Shown: positions 43,721-53,885 of the stretch, one piece after another | Position numbering within the stretch: position 1 is the first letter of the stretch | Layout of the letters: every line of letters starts with the position of its first letter | Origin: Lentibacillus sp. Marseille-P4043 | GTDB lineage: Bacteria > Bacillota > Bacilli > Bacillales > Amphibacillaceae | Length of the DNA stretch: 64,000 bases | Direction of reading: 5' to 3' | Assembly: GCF_900258515.1 (NCBI RefSeq) | Contig: NZ_LT984884.1 | Span: forward strand, 596,935 to 660,934 | Program-made: the position numbers and the translations under genes | The notes under the pieces: generated by a model | Seen by the model: only the letters and a program-made list of their open reading frames with translations | What the model was told of the DNA's origin: nothing | The model's database searches: none

Positions 43721-43952
43721 TTTTTTAATCCTAAATTTCTGCCCACCTTTCTATGTTTGAATAAAATCCACCCTTCGCATTCAAGAGCGTACAATCCATT
43801 TTAACCGACAATAGAGAAAATGGTCAATCCTTTATTTTGGGGGTGGTGTTATTTAGTGTATGAAGATATGCAGAACATGTTCTTTTTTTTCTTTTTGCTG
43901 GATGTCTTTTGGGATATTGATACTGTCCAAAAATCGACCTTATCTGCCATTT

Positions 43953-43994
43953 AAAAAAGCAGGTAGGACCGCACCTGAGCGGGTTCTACCTGCT
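43953..43994 (-). terminator. terminator of the S9 peptidase gene
   Basis: Arms AAGCAGGTAGGACC and GGTTCTACCTGCTT; on the minus strand a T run (TTTTTT) follows. It separates the peptidase gene from the glmS promoter region. Confidence 0.7.
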
Positions 43995-44010
43995 TCCTCC
44001 ATCTTACAAT

Positions 44011-45819
44011 CTATACGTGTTGCTCTTTACCCTGATGCTTCGCCAAAAAATCTAGCATCAAATTATAAACTTTAATCTCATTTTCCTTTTTCGAAAAACC
44101 ATGTCCCTCATCTTCCATGACAAAATAGTCAACATCCCGACCTTTATCTCTTAACTTCTCAACAATTTGATCCGATTCCTCTTTCACAACGCGCGGATCT
44201 TTAGCCCCCTGGATCACGAGCATCGGCTTTACCATACCGTCTAAATACGTAACAGGTGAATCTTTCACAAAGCGTTCTTTGTCACGTTCCGGGTCACCTA
44301 TCCAGCGTTCCATAATTGGTTTCCAATGTGGTGGGACAGAATTAACGAATGTAAATAAATCACTTGGACCGAAAATATCAACGACAGCTTTGAAATATTC
44401 TGGATGTCGTCCATGCAATAGCAGGGCCATGTAACCACCAAAGCTGCCACCAACCAAAAATAATTTGTCACGATCAGAAATATTATTAGCAAACAGCCAC
44501 TCTATACCAGCCACACAATCAAGTCTTGGTCCTTCTCCCCAGTCTTGTTCTACCAGTTTTACAAATGAAGACCCATAACCGGTGCTCCCACGGAAGTTTG
44601 GTGCAAAAATACTATAACCCCGATTGAGAAAACACTGAAACATCGAACGAAAGGTTTTGCGTTCTGCAGCCTGTGGACCCCCGTGTGGCCAAAAAATGGT
44701 ATGACCGTTATCTAATTCCGGATCTGCTTTAAACAACAATGATTCAATCTCCATCCCATCATATGATTTGTACGAGATTACTTCCGGTTCAACCATATCG
44801 TCATTACCAACACCCAGCACAGAGTTGCTCGTTAGCTTTGTCCAGCTATCGCCATCAACTGAATGAAAGATATTCATCGGTTCCGTTGCATTAATACCCA
44901 ATACATATAATGCCCCAGATTGTGCCACATGAATTTGACCAATCACATCAACAGGTAGTGATAACTTTTCCACCTTTTCATTTACAAGATCATAACGATA
45001 CAAATGGTCAACTACACCATCCTCTGTCACAAGATAGAACATATTCTGCTTTTTATTGAATGTTAATGATGTCATACTTTCTTGATCAACACGAACTACA
45101 GAAGAAAACTCGTTTGTTTGCAAATCAAATTTTGCAAGATAACTATACTCACTTTCATAATCTGTTACAAAATATACAGTAGAATCATCAACAAAAACTG
45201 GATCAAATGTCACATGAACTTTTTCAGAATCAGGTGTAAGGCTAAACTCTTGACCGTTTGTTTTAACAATACCTGTTACGTATGTATTCGCAAATGCTCG
45301 CAAATAAACGAATGACTTCTCATCGTCTGATACAGCAGCTAATTCAGTCGGTGATCGTTCCCCTGTATTGATTAACGCATCAGCGTCATCCACTAGATTT
45401 CGAACACGTGCATTTAGAAATGATGGATTCCCCTCCGAAGTCATATAATAAATCCGCTCACCATCATCACTCAAATGTGAAAAGAAATACTTCTCCTCTG
45501 CGTCACCAGTAATAAGTGGCTGCGGTAGACCGCCATCATATGGAATGGCATATACTTGATGATTTTCATCGCCGTCTCTATCAAAGCCAGCTAACACATA
45601 CCGTTGCTTTGGATCGAATTTAATAAAACTGCATGACTCGTCTTGATGAGCAAATAGGTATGGGTAGTTATCAGGTAAGTCTATTGCCCATAGGTTCATT
45701 TTGCCATTTAAATTTGTGCTGAAAACTAGCCGCTTCTCGTCTTTACTTACTGCAAAGTCCGTGATTGCATACGTTCTAAAAAATTGCTCGACAGTTGGTT
45801 TTGGAAACTGAATCATCAT
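44011..45819 (-). CDS. S9-family serine peptidase (prolyl oligopeptidase type)
   Basis: 602 residues. The first ~360 form a beta-propeller with repeated DSSxVYFVTDYE/LVTEDG-like blades; the C-terminal alpha/beta-hydrolase has nucleophile GGSFGGYMALLLHG (Ser ~447), Asp in VIQGAKDPRV (~531) and His in DEGHGFSKKEN (~563). It cleaves peptides in the cytoplasm; no signal peptide is present. Start at 45819 behind CTAGGAGGTAATA. The 296 bp upstream (45820-46115) hold no gene. Confidence 0.92.
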   Translation of the reverse strand: MMIQFPKPTVEQFFRTYAITDFAVSKDEKRLVFSTNLNGKMNLWAIDLPDNYPYLFAHQDESCSFIKFDPKQRYVLAGFDRDGDENHQVYAIPYDGGLPQPLITGDAEEKYFFSHLSDDGERIYYMTSEGNPSFLNARVRNLVDDADALINTGERSPTELAAVSDDEKSFVYLRAFANTYVTGIVKTNGQEFSLTPDSEKVHVTFDPVFVDDSTVYFVTDYESEYSYLAKFDLQTNEFSSVVRVDQESMTSLTFNKKQNMFYLVTEDGVVDHLYRYDLVNEKVEKLSLPVDVIGQIHVAQSGALYVLGINATEPMNIFHSVDGDSWTKLTSNSVLGVGNDDMVEPEVISYKSYDGMEIESLLFKADPELDNGHTIFWPHGGPQAAERKTFRSMFQCFLNRGYSIFAPNFRGSTGYGSSFVKLVEQDWGEGPRLDCVAGIEWLFANNISDRDKLFLVGGSFGGYMALLLHGRHPEYFKAVVDIFGPSDLFTFVNSVPPHWKPIMERWIGDPERDKERFVKDSPVTYLDGMVKPMLVIQGAKDPRVVKEESDQIVEKLRDKGRDVDYFVMEDEGHGFSKKENEIKVYNLMLDFLAKHQGKEQHV

Positions 45820-46115
45820 TATTACCTCCTAGAATTTTTAATATGTGAATTCTAAGATGTTTGAATAGTTACTATATATAAAAAATTTAATAGTGTTATT
45901 ATATAATACTTTGTACTGCTTTAATAGGGGGGTATTTAACTAACCATAATATTTTTTAGATTCACTTATGCTCATCATGCGCGAAATGAATACTAGCTCT
46001 TTAGCTCTATTCTTGCTACTTCTTGTCGATAAAAAGTAATTTATTCGGGGTTTAAATCGCGTTCTATATTCGATAAAATTCATCGTTATTCTTCTTATTT
46101 CCCGGGAAATATCAA

Positions 46116-47495
46116 CTACTGTTTTGACAAAAGCACAATAAAGGTAGTTCCTTCACCTAGCTCACTCTCAACCATAATTGTCCCTTCTTGCAATTCAATA
46201 ATCTTTTTAACAATAGATAAGCCGAGCCCTGTGCTGGCAACCGTTCGATTTCGTGCTTTATCTACTTTATAAAAACGATCAAATAAATTTGGAATGTCTT
46301 CCTTAGCGATCCCAATACCCGTGTCTGAAAATAGTACTTGAACTCCTGCCTTTTCGACACTTGTCTTAATTGTTATCGTTCCCCCTGAATGGGTATAGCG
46401 TATTGCATTCGTAAGCAGGTTCATCCATACCTGATGCAACAGCTTTTGGTCACCAAAAATAGTAATGTCATCCATTTCCATGTCAATTGCCAATTCCTTT
46501 TCCTGCCACTGCCATCGTGTTGTCGAAACAACTTCTTTTATTTGTTCAGCTAAATTGTAGGTAATCTTTTCATCGAGTTTTGTCTCCTTATCTAACATGG
46601 ACAGTGTTAATAACTGCTTGCTTAACATGGATAGACGCTTTGCTTCATTTTCGATTATTTCCAAGTAATGATTTCGTTCAACAGCTGTCAGATCCTCTAA
46701 TCGAAGTGTTTTCGAGAAGCCTCGAATTGATGTTAATGGTGATTGAATTTCATGGGACACATTTGACACAAACTCCTGACGCTTCTCTTCTACGTTCTCT
46801 AGACTTGTACTCATCTGGGAAAAGTGTTTAGCAAGGTCACCTATCTCATCACGACGTTTAACAGGAAGTTTTAAATGATAATTCCCACCGGCAACTTTTT
46901 TGGTAGCCTCTGTTAACGCATGGACAGGCTTAACGATATAACGGGTACTTAGTAACACAAGTAAGAAGCTAATTAAAAGAACTAACACAAGTAACACTGC
47001 AAGAAATACACGCATTTCACCAAATTGTCGCTCTGTATTTGCACGAACAAATAACGCAACATTCTTCCCATCAACTTTAACAGGTACGCCAACTGTATTT
47101 CTTAATTCATTACTAAAAAAGCCAGTAATAAACAAATTCCATGGATAATTGGCAATCCCGTGATAGGTGGCACCTTCTAGTACGTTGTTTATTTTATCCG
47201 AGGACAATTCCGTGTCATCAAACGCAATGCCAATATGCGTTCTATTTCCATCCTCATCAACTACATAAAAGGTATAACCTAATTCCGCCATGTTTTCTAA
47301 ATAATTGCGGATATCACCATCATGACTCTCCTTGTATACAGAAACAATGTCATTGGCAATTTGCGTCACCTTTTGATCGTTTTTTGGTTTCAAAAATTGG
47401 TGATAGTATACGTTTGTTGCAACAAAAGCAATAATCGAGCTGCTAATCATAATCAACATAGTCACAACAATAATCCGTACATACAACGTTCGCAT
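46116..47495 (-). CDS. hssS: HssS-like heme-sensing histidine kinase
   Basis: 459 residues. Two membrane helices (about 8-29 and 162-184) enclose an extracellular sensor with HGIANYPWNLFITGFFSNEL and DGKNVALFVRANTE, close to staphylococcal HssS. Then HAMP (IVKPVHALTEATKKVAGGNY), HisKA with FVSNVSHEIQSPLTSIRGFS (His ~251) and HATPase with NLLTNAIRYT, FSDTGIGI and TGLGLSIVKK. Pairs with the HssR-like regulator at 48102-48776 to answer heme excess. Normally the two genes are adjacent; here 606 bp of repeats lie between. No hrtAB exporter is in the window. Confidence 0.82.
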   Translation of the reverse strand: MRTLYVRIIVVTMLIMISSSIIAFVATNVYYHQFLKPKNDQKVTQIANDIVSVYKESHDGDIRNYLENMAELGYTFYVVDEDGNRTHIGIAFDDTELSSDKINNVLEGATYHGIANYPWNLFITGFFSNELRNTVGVPVKVDGKNVALFVRANTERQFGEMRVFLAVLLVLVLLISFLLVLLSTRYIVKPVHALTEATKKVAGGNYHLKLPVKRRDEIGDLAKHFSQMSTSLENVEEKRQEFVSNVSHEIQSPLTSIRGFSKTLRLEDLTAVERNHYLEIIENEAKRLSMLSKQLLTLSMLDKETKLDEKITYNLAEQIKEVVSTTRWQWQEKELAIDMEMDDITIFGDQKLLHQVWMNLLTNAIRYTHSGGTITIKTSVEKAGVQVLFSDTGIGIAKEDIPNLFDRFYKVDKARNRTVASTGLGLSIVKKIIELQEGTIMVESELGEGTTFIVLLSKQ

Positions 47496-47559
47496 AACTT
47501 ACACCCTCACTTTTTCTTTATAGCTGTCTTCTAAAAGACTAGTACTGCGATTACTCGCC

Positions 47560-47726
47560 CCATCGAAAACCATTGTTCCCGCAGGACAAGGAATGCTTCG
47601 ACAGCACTACATCGCACGCAGAAAATCGGTCTGTATTTTCAAGGAGTCACCACCCTCCACTCACCCGGACTAGTGAAGTTGTAGGATAATTATGGAATAC
47701 TTACCGCTATTGTAGTAAATGCAGTA
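47560..47726. other. GC-rich intergenic DNA after hssR
   Basis: Contains TTCCCGCAGGACAAGGAATG and TCGACAGCACTACATCGCAC, GC-rich repeat-like DNA unlike the A/T-rich flanks, but no gene. It probably is part of the same repeat block as 47730-47926. Confidence 0.4.
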
Positions 47727-47729
47727 CCA

Positions 47730-47926
47730 GCGGAGGAAATACACGTAGACTCCGGCGGGAAGAAAGGCCTAGGTGAGACCCCGCAGAGCGACGAGCAAAA
47801 CTTCTACCGAGTAGGCTTCAAGTTGCGAGGAGCGCTACTTCACCGAATTACTTGCAACGCGACGAGCACCCAGCTCGAGGAGGCTCAGCAGCCGCCCGCG
47901 GAAAGCGTAGTGTATTTCCGGAGCGG
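47730..47926. repeat. GC-rich repeat element between hssR and hssS
   Basis: Ends are inverted: GCGGAGGAAATACAC at 47730 and GTGTATTTCCGGAGC at 47926. Internal strings TAGACTCCGGCGGGA and CCGCCCGCGGAAAGCG are typical of a repeat seen widely in Bacillaceae intergenic DNA. A second repeat (47823-47869) is nested inside it. Confidence 0.65.
47823..47869 (-). repeat. dispersed 50-bp repeat, copy 1 (nested)
   Basis: Minus strand GTGCTCGTCGCGTTGCAAG then GTAGCGCTCCTCGCAA. Same as the repeats at 60376-60424 and 63797-63844. Confidence 0.7.
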
Positions 47927-48101
47927 GTAAACGCACCAACCATCATTTCAAGTTGTGTCGCATTTTATATCAACTACGAAATAAAAACAACAAACATTAC
48001 ATAAAAAGCCTTCTTTATCTTACAAGTCCATTCGCAATTCATCCCATTTCGATTCTGATCTGATGATACAACTTCAAGATGAACAGAAGATGAACACACG
48101 A

Positions 48102-48776
48102 TTACATCTTAGTCTCCAACTTATACCCTAATCCACGTACTGTTTGAATGGAGAAATCATGCGACGTTTTAGCAAACCGCTCGCGTAATCGTTTTATATG
48201 AACATCAACAGTGCGATCATTTCCCTCATAGTCACTGCCCCACACCAACTCAATTAACTGTTCTCTTGAAAAAATGCGATTTGGATAACTTGCTAATTGT
48301 GCAAGCAATTCAAATTCCTTCAGTGGAAGAATCATTGTCTTCCCTTGGGATTGAACCTCGTAGCTTTTCCGGTTAATGACTGTACTACCCAATGTAATTA
48401 CTTCTTCACTTGTCATTTGGAATCGTCTAAGCAGTGCTTTGATCCGAAACAAAATCTCTTTTGGTTCAAATGGTTTCACAACATAATCATCTGTTCCTGC
48501 CAGATAAGCCTTTTCCTTATCGGCGACTTCTCCCTTGGCAGTAAGCATGATAACGGGAATATCATACACGTTACGGACTTCTTCACACAGCTGATAACCA
48601 TCAATATTTGGCATCATCACATCAACAATTGCTAGATGAATATTTTCTGTTTCCAGTTTGTCCAACGCCTCTTTCCCATCCACCGCTTCTATTGTTTGAT
48701 AACCTTCCCGTTGTAAATAAAATCGTAGCAATTCCCGTATATGTGGGTCATCATCAACTACTAAAATGGTAATCAA
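48102..48776 (-). CDS. hssR: HssR-like OmpR-family response regulator
   Basis: 225 residues from a TTG at 48776 (MITILVVDDDPHIREL) after CGGAGGAGTCAAC; a longer frame from 48794 puts that site inside the gene. The receiver has the phosphorylation Asp in AIVDVMMPNIDGYQLC (~52) and Lys in DDYVVKPFEP (~102). The C-terminal winged helix has SREQLIELVWG and RTVDVHIKRLRERF, recognising DNA. Partner of the HssS-like kinase. Upstream terminator at 48837-48868 separates it from glmM. Confidence 0.85.
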   Translation of the reverse strand: MITILVVDDDPHIRELLRFYLQREGYQTIEAVDGKEALDKLETENIHLAIVDVMMPNIDGYQLCEEVRNVYDIPVIMLTAKGEVADKEKAYLAGTDDYVVKPFEPKEILFRIKALLRRFQMTSEEVITLGSTVINRKSYEVQSQGKTMILPLKEFELLAQLASYPNRIFSREQLIELVWGSDYEGNDRTVDVHIKRLRERFAKTSHDFSIQTVRGLGYKLETKM

Positions 48777-48836
48777 GTTGACTCCTCCGATCAATGTTTA
48801 ATTTTATTAATCGTACCATAAAATCTTCAGCATTAT

Positions 48837-48868
48837 AAAAAACTGCCCTATAATAAGAGCAGTTTTTT
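48837..48868 (-). terminator. terminator of glmM
   Basis: Minus strand AAAACTGCTCTTATTATAGGGC then AGTTTTTT, immediately after the glmM stop. Confidence 0.75.
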
Positions 48869-48879
48869 GTCAGTAAATT

Positions 48880-50223
48880 CTATTCCATCCCCAACAAGTC
48901 ATCAATCACTTTCACGACCTGATCTACATAACGTTCACAATCCTCTTTTGTTGAAGCTTCCACCATTACTCTAACAAGTGGCTCTGTCCCTGATGGGCGC
49001 ACAAGAACACGTCCTTCACCAGCCATTTCCTGTTCAACGTTATTGATCGCTTCCTGTATCTTCGGATTGGTTAATGCATTTTTCTTATCGGTTACCTTAA
49101 CATTTTTCAATACTTGCGGATATATTTCCATTTCGCCAGCAAGTTCTGATAGTTTTTTTCCTGTTTCTTTCATCACATTTACTAACTGAAGCGCGGATAG
49201 CATTCCATCACCAGTTGTATTGTAATCAAGGAAGATAACATGACCAGACTGCTCACCACCAAGATTGTATCCACCTTTACGCATCTCTTCCATCACGTAA
49301 CGATCACCTACGGCTGTTTTATCACTGCGCATACCATGTTCTTCTAATGCCTTATAAAAGCCTAGGTTACTCATAACTGTAGAAACAACCGTGCTGTGGC
49401 GTAAAAAGCCTTTCTCGTTCATATACTTCCCACAAATATACATAATTTTATCACCATCAACGATATTTCCTTTTTCGTCAACAGCAATTAAGCGGTCGCC
49501 ATCACCATCAAATGCTAGACCGACATCTGCACCTTTTTCCGTGACAAAAGCCTGCAATGTTTCTGGATGAGTAGAGCCGACCCCTTCATTAATATTTAGC
49601 CCATCAGGTGAGGATCCAATCGTAAAAATATCTGCCTCAAGGTCAGCAAATAAATGTGTCGCTAATCCGGATGTAGCACCATGCGCGCAGTCCAAAGCAA
49701 TTTTAAGCCCTTCAAAATCGTTATCAATGGATTCCTTTAAGAAGGAGAGATATTTTTGCCCACCTTCAAAGTAATCATTAACAACTCCTAAATCTGCACC
49801 AATAGGTCGAGGAAGGTTATCTTCGCCATCCATTAGTGCCTCAATTTCGTTTTCTTGTTCGTCTGATAACTTAAAGCCATCTGGCCCAAAGAATTTAATC
49901 CCATTATCTTCAACAGGGTTGTGTGATGCTGAAATCATGACACCCGCTTGTGCACTGGTAGCCTTCGTTAAATAAGCAACACCTGGTGTAGAAATAACGC
50001 CTAATCGCATTACTTCAGCACCAATTGATAACATTCCTGCCACAAGCGCACCTTCGAGCATATGACCAGAAATACGCGTATCCCGTCCGATTAACACTCT
50101 TGGCTTCTCTGTTTCCTTTGTTAAAATATAGCCACCGAAACGACCTATTTTAAATGCTAATTCAGGTGTTAGACCTTGATTTGCTACTCCTCTAACACCA
50201 TCTGTTCCAAAATAATTTCCCAT
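48880..50223 (-). CDS. glmM: phosphoglucosamine mutase
   Basis: 447 residues, converting glucosamine-6-phosphate to glucosamine-1-phosphate, the step after GlmS. Family motifs: [20 protein letters not shown], phosphoserine loop [15 protein letters not shown] (Ser ~101), metal loop [14 protein letters not shown] (~240), GEQSGHVIF (~324) and [12 protein letters not shown] (~411). Ribosome binding site AAGGAGAGGTACAGC. It is the third gene of the cdaA-cdaR-glmM unit, an arrangement conserved in Firmicutes. Confidence 0.98.
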   Translation of the reverse strand: MGNYFGTDGVRGVANQGLTPELAFKIGRFGGYILTKETEKPRVLIGRDTRISGHMLEGALVAGMLSIGAEVMRLGVISTPGVAYLTKATSAQAGVMISASHNPVEDNGIKFFGPDGFKLSDEQENEIEALMDGEDNLPRPIGADLGVVNDYFEGGQKYLSFLKESIDNDFEGLKIALDCAHGATSGLATHLFADLEADIFTIGSSPDGLNINEGVGSTHPETLQAFVTEKGADVGLAFDGDGDRLIAVDEKGNIVDGDKIMYICGKYMNEKGFLRHSTVVSTVMSNLGFYKALEEHGMRSDKTAVGDRYVMEEMRKGGYNLGGEQSGHVIFLDYNTTGDGMLSALQLVNVMKETGKKLSELAGEMEIYPQVLKNVKVTDKKNALTNPKIQEAINNVEQEMAGEGRVLVRPSGTEPLVRVMVEASTKEDCERYVDQVVKVIDDLLGME

Positions 50224-50345
50224 GCTGTACCTCTCCTTTTCTCCATTTCAACCAACTCTTGAAGTGAGAGCAATATGTTAGTCTTTTGGAAAGCAAATCG
50301 TAAATTCACTTTCTCTTCAGCTTGATTCCCTACCCTTTTCTTATG

Positions 50346-51560
50346 TTATGTGATTTCAATCGTTATCTGTTCAAATTCACTTGTTAACTTGGCTCCATCC
50401 GGTCCATCTATTGTGACAGAAGCTTCATGCTCCCCCTCGTTTAAACCATCCGCGTTGACCGTTAACGTAATATCTTCTGCAGTGAGTTTATCCACATCTT
50501 CGGCTTTGCCACTAGCCGTTACATCCATCATTGAGTTATCTGGCTTAAGAAATGTAACCTTTTGTCCATCTTCTAGATTTTCAACATCAATCGGCACATC
50601 TTTAATTGTCTTTGTTTGCTCAAGTTCAAGATTCACCTTGATAGACTTCTTATCAGGGACTTGTACACCATCTGGCAATGCAAAATCAACGTCAATTGTA
50701 CCTGGCTCCGTTATTTCTGATAAATCTATCTCCTCCGTTGTAGCCTTTTCTATACCTTCCAGTACACTACTTGTCCCATAAACCTTTACCTCTTTTGTCT
50801 CAGGGGAGATAGATGTAAGTGAATAGCCATCTGGTAACTTTCCAGTAGTTGCAACACTCACAGGCACCGTTTTACTTGGGTTATTTACTTCTGCCGACAC
50901 TTCCACATTTTCTGGATTAAGTGTCACGTTTAACTCATTGCCTTGACTATCGTATACATTAATTGGAACTTCCCGATTATCAATGGATTCCTTCTGTCCC
51001 CCAATATCAACAAACACCTTGACAATCGCAATCTGATCAATGACACTCTTTGAACTTGTTATTTTTACTGTTTTCGGATTTACTTCCGTTTTTCCAAGTT
51101 CATAGCCTTCAGGAAGGTTGTTTATAAAATCAACATTCACATTAAATTCCTTGGATGATCGTTCTTCAATCACGACATCAACTGTTTTTGGCTCGATATA
51201 CACCTTTAAATCATCTGAAATATTGGCATACTTAATTTCAACTTTATGCTCTCCCTCATCCAACCCACGCAAATCAACAAATATATCAAAGTTTCGTTGT
51301 TTGATTGCTGGTGTTAAAATACTCTTTGCACCTTCAAGGGAAACTCTTACATGTTCAGGAACACCACTCACAACAAAATTTTCATCAATACGAATATCTA
51401 CTGGTACATTCTCAATTGTCTGCATTTCTTTAGAAGTACCGAAAAAGCGATTTTCATTTTCGGAATCGTTTATTTCGACATTCACAAAGACAAATAGTAA
51501 TACTGCAAATGCTAAAGAGACGGCTCTAACAAACCATTTGCTTTTAAACCAGTTATCCAT
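50346..51560 (-). CDS. cdaR: CdaR (YbbR) regulator of diadenylate cyclase
   Basis: 404 residues. A single N-terminal membrane helix (about 11-27, AVSLAFAVLLFVFVNVEI) anchors an extracytoplasmic chain of YbbR repeats (VDIRIDENFVVSGVPEHVRV, then units near 130, 215 and 310). CdaR binds and regulates CdaA. It is somewhat shorter than B. subtilis YbbR, probably with three to four repeats. The start overlaps the cdaA end by 8 bp. Confidence 0.92.
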   Translation of the reverse strand: MDNWFKSKWFVRAVSLAFAVLLFVFVNVEINDSENENRFFGTSKEMQTIENVPVDIRIDENFVVSGVPEHVRVSLEGAKSILTPAIKQRNFDIFVDLRGLDEGEHKVEIKYANISDDLKVYIEPKTVDVVIEERSSKEFNVNVDFINNLPEGYELGKTEVNPKTVKITSSKSVIDQIAIVKVFVDIGGQKESIDNREVPINVYDSQGNELNVTLNPENVEVSAEVNNPSKTVPVSVATTGKLPDGYSLTSISPETKEVKVYGTSSVLEGIEKATTEEIDLSEITEPGTIDVDFALPDGVQVPDKKSIKVNLELEQTKTIKDVPIDVENLEDGQKVTFLKPDNSMMDVTASGKAEDVDKLTAEDITLTVNADGLNEGEHEASVTIDGPDGAKLTSEFEQITIEIT

Positions 51561-52374
51561 TTCGCTTCCCCCTTCTGATCCACGACTTCGTTTCAGGGGA
51601 TTTCAATGTTAGCGATAAATTTTCCCGTAAAAATTCCCGCAATCCATCTTGATCTAAATTCCTATGTAGCTCGCCATTTCTCGTACAGGAAATATAGCCA
51701 GTTTCCTCAGAGACAACTATTGTGAGAGCGTCTGTTACCTCACTAATTCCCATTGCAGCTCTGTGCCTCGTTCCTAATTCCTTCGATATAAAAGGACTTT
51801 CGGAGAGGGGTAAATAACAGGCAGCCGCTACAATCTCATCATCCTTTATAATAACAGCACCATCATGTAATGGTGTATTTGGGGTAAATATATTTGTTAA
51901 CAACTGATGTGTCAGCTTTCCATTAATCTGAATCCCTGTTTCCGCATAGTCACCCATTCCTGTTTCACGAGCAAGGGAAACAAGTGCACCAATCCGACGC
52001 TTTGCCATATAATTTGCCGATTGAACAATGGCTTCTATTGTTTGTTCAATCATATCCTCCTCTGACTTTGCGCCTCTAGAAAATATATTACCTCGTCCCA
52101 GCTGTTCGAGTGCTCTTCTAAGTTCCGGTTGAAATAAAATCACAGAAACTAAGAAACCCCATGTTATGGCATAGTTCGTGATCCATTGAACGGTTTGCAA
52201 ATTAAACACAATACTTAACAGCCAAACAACTAGGACCACAGCAATTCCTTTTAAGAGCTGGATTGCTTTCGTTCCTCTTATTAACATGATTAATTTATAT
52301 AAAACATACCAGACAAGAGCAATGTCTACGCCAATTCGAAGCAGGTCTAAAACGTCAAATCCCCCATCAAGCAT
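51553..52374 (-). CDS. cdaA: diadenylate cyclase CdaA
   Basis: 273 residues from the ATG at 52374, with AAAGGAAG seven bases before it; GTG at 52380 would add two residues. Three N-terminal membrane helices are followed by the DAC domain: LHDGAVIIKDDEIVAAACYL (~166, the DGA motif) and GTRHRAAMGISEVTDA (~203, the RHR motif), both needed to make c-di-AMP from two ATP. c-di-AMP is the potassium and cell-wall signal. First gene of cdaA-cdaR-glmM. Confidence 0.96.
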   Translation of the reverse strand: MLDGGFDVLDLLRIGVDIALVWYVLYKLIMLIRGTKAIQLLKGIAVVLVVWLLSIVFNLQTVQWITNYAITWGFLVSVILFQPELRRALEQLGRGNIFSRGAKSEEDMIEQTIEAIVQSANYMAKRRIGALVSLARETGMGDYAETGIQINGKLTHQLLTNIFTPNTPLHDGAVIIKDDEIVAAACYLPLSESPFISKELGTRHRAAMGISEVTDALTIVVSEETGYISCTRNGELHRNLDQDGLREFLRENLSLTLKSPETKSWIRRGKRNG

Positions 52375-52472
52375 GCTCACACTTCCTTTTGTTCATAAAA
52401 TTCCATCCATTCTACACATAATAACAGTATATATTATATCATATTTTCTTATGTAAGATGGAATGATAACAA

Positions 52473-52496
52473 TAAAAAAACCTGGGATACCCCAGG
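52473..52496 (-). terminator. terminator of the sigW-rsiW operon
   Basis: Minus strand CCTGGGGTATCCCAGG followed by TTTTTTT. Confidence 0.85.
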
Positions 52497-52516
52497 CCGA
52501 AGTAATAAATCACCAG

Positions 52517-53167
52517 TTATGATTGTCCTAATGAAAAAATACTTTCGATTATATTTTTTAAATGGTACCAAATCCATTCAAATACTTGATCAACTTGTTG
52601 GAACTCACCATTAACTTCTCCCACGGAGGCCATGAGTCTCTCCCCATCAATTGTACTATCTAGAAGTTTTCCATTGATCAACGTAACATTCCCATCAACA
52701 GTCCCATCAATTTTCAGATCACCATTTTTGACAACCAGATCCCCAGTGACTGTTACACCTTCTGGAACGATAACTGTATCCCCTTCTATTACCAAATTTT
52801 CTTGTTTAGAGACAATTAATTGACTATCCTGATTCCACGCTGAGAATACACCAGTAAACATAAAAATAAAAAATATTGCTGCAGCAGTTATAACTGGATG
52901 TGCCTTAAACCAGCGTGAGTAACTGATCCGCCTTTTTTCCTTTGGCAACTTTTCCATTACACTTTTTGTAAAGTTGGGTGGTGCCTCTATCCGTTCAGCA
53001 CTTTGAACCCATGTAATTGTTCGTTTTAACTCATGAAAATGCTGTTGGCAGCTCTCGCAACTTTCTAGATGCCCGCGTAAGCTTTCTTCTTCTAACTTTG
53101 TTAAATCACCATCTAAATATTTATGCATAAGCTCGATCGCCTTATGATTACATTCCAAACTGTCCAA
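52517..53167 (-). CDS. rsiW: RsiW-type anti-sigma factor
   Basis: 216 residues. N-terminal zinc-binding anti-sigma domain with HLESCESCQQHF (the H-x3-C-x2-C motif, ~30-41), a membrane helix (about 91-110, VITAAAIFFIFMFTGVFSAW) and an outer part built of short beta repeats (VTVTGDLVVKNGDLKIDGTV), like bactofilin-type strands. It holds SigW inactive until the outer part is cleaved under envelope stress. Gap of 5 bp from sigW. Confidence 0.92.
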   Translation of the reverse strand: MDSLECNHKAIELMHKYLDGDLTKLEEESLRGHLESCESCQQHFHELKRTITWVQSAERIEAPPNFTKSVMEKLPKEKRRISYSRWFKAHPVITAAAIFFIFMFTGVFSAWNQDSQLIVSKQENLVIEGDTVIVPEGVTVTGDLVVKNGDLKIDGTVDGNVTLINGKLLDSTIDGERLMASVGEVNGEFQQVDQVFEWIWYHLKNIIESIFSLGQS

Positions 53168-53172
53168 CTCCT

Positions 53173-53736
53173 TTACACGTGACGAAGCTTCTTACGTAAT
53201 GCTTCCCGTCCTCGGTGAATCCGAGTTTTTACTGTCCCCAGTGGAATATCTAGGATTTCACTAATTTCCTTTAATGAAAATTCCTCTAAATACCTTAAAA
53301 TAATTATGGTACGATATTTAGGTGGCAACTCGGAAATTTCCTGATGAATATAGCTCTTTAATTCTAAACTTTCCACCTCTTCTTCTGGCAAACGATTATC
53401 TGCTTCAAGCTGTGAGTACATATTCAACCCTTCCGTACCTTTTATCTCAGCATCAAGATAATAATCTGGTTTTCGCTTTCGTATCCGATCGATCGTTAAA
53501 TTTGTGGCTATTCGGTAAAGCCACGTAGAAAATTTCCGTCGATCATCGTACGAATGGATATTAATATATGCCCGAATAAAAGCCTCTTGTGCTATATCCT
53601 CCGCCTCGTGCGCATTACCAAGCATTCGGTAACAGTGCTGGTAAATTTTATTTTGAAAAAAGGCCACGATATCTTCAAATGCTGATTGATCGCCTTTTTT
53701 AACTTGTTTTATTTTGTCTTTGATCATAAATTCCAT
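53173..53736 (-). CDS. sigW: ECF sigma factor SigW
   Basis: 187 residues from the ATG at 53736 (MEFMIKDKIKQVKKGDQSAF), behind GGAGGTACTTGATA. Strongly similar to B. subtilis SigW: region 2 GNAHEAEDIAQEAFIRAYINI and RKFSTWLYRIATNLTIDRIR, region 4 LPPKYRTIIILRYLEEFSLK and IPLGTVKTRIHRGREALRKK. It directs the envelope-stress regulon (antibiotics, bacteriocins, alkali). An own-type promoter lies upstream at 53773-53799. Confidence 0.97.
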   Translation of the reverse strand: MEFMIKDKIKQVKKGDQSAFEDIVAFFQNKIYQHCYRMLGNAHEAEDIAQEAFIRAYINIHSYDDRRKFSTWLYRIATNLTIDRIRKRKPDYYLDAEIKGTEGLNMYSQLEADNRLPEEEVESLELKSYIHQEISELPPKYRTIIILRYLEEFSLKEISEILDIPLGTVKTRIHRGREALRKKLRHV

Positions 53737-53772
53737 TATCAAGTACCTCCGCCAACTGTGCGGTATTTATGT

Positions 53773-53799
53773 TACGAATTGCAGTTTAAAAAGGTTTCA
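53773..53799 (-). promoter_or_regulatory. SigW-dependent autoregulatory promoter
   Basis: Minus strand TGAAAC (-35, 53794-53799), 17-bp spacer starting CTTTTT, CGTA (-10, 53773-53776). This matches the ECF SigW consensus TGAAAC-N16/17-CGTA upstream of sigW itself. Confidence 0.85.
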
Positions 53800-53885
53800 C
53801 TTTTATTTTTAAATTTTTTTCCGTTTATTATTGCAAAGATATGGGTAATTTCATAATATAGTATACTAGATAGGAGGCAAGTTTT

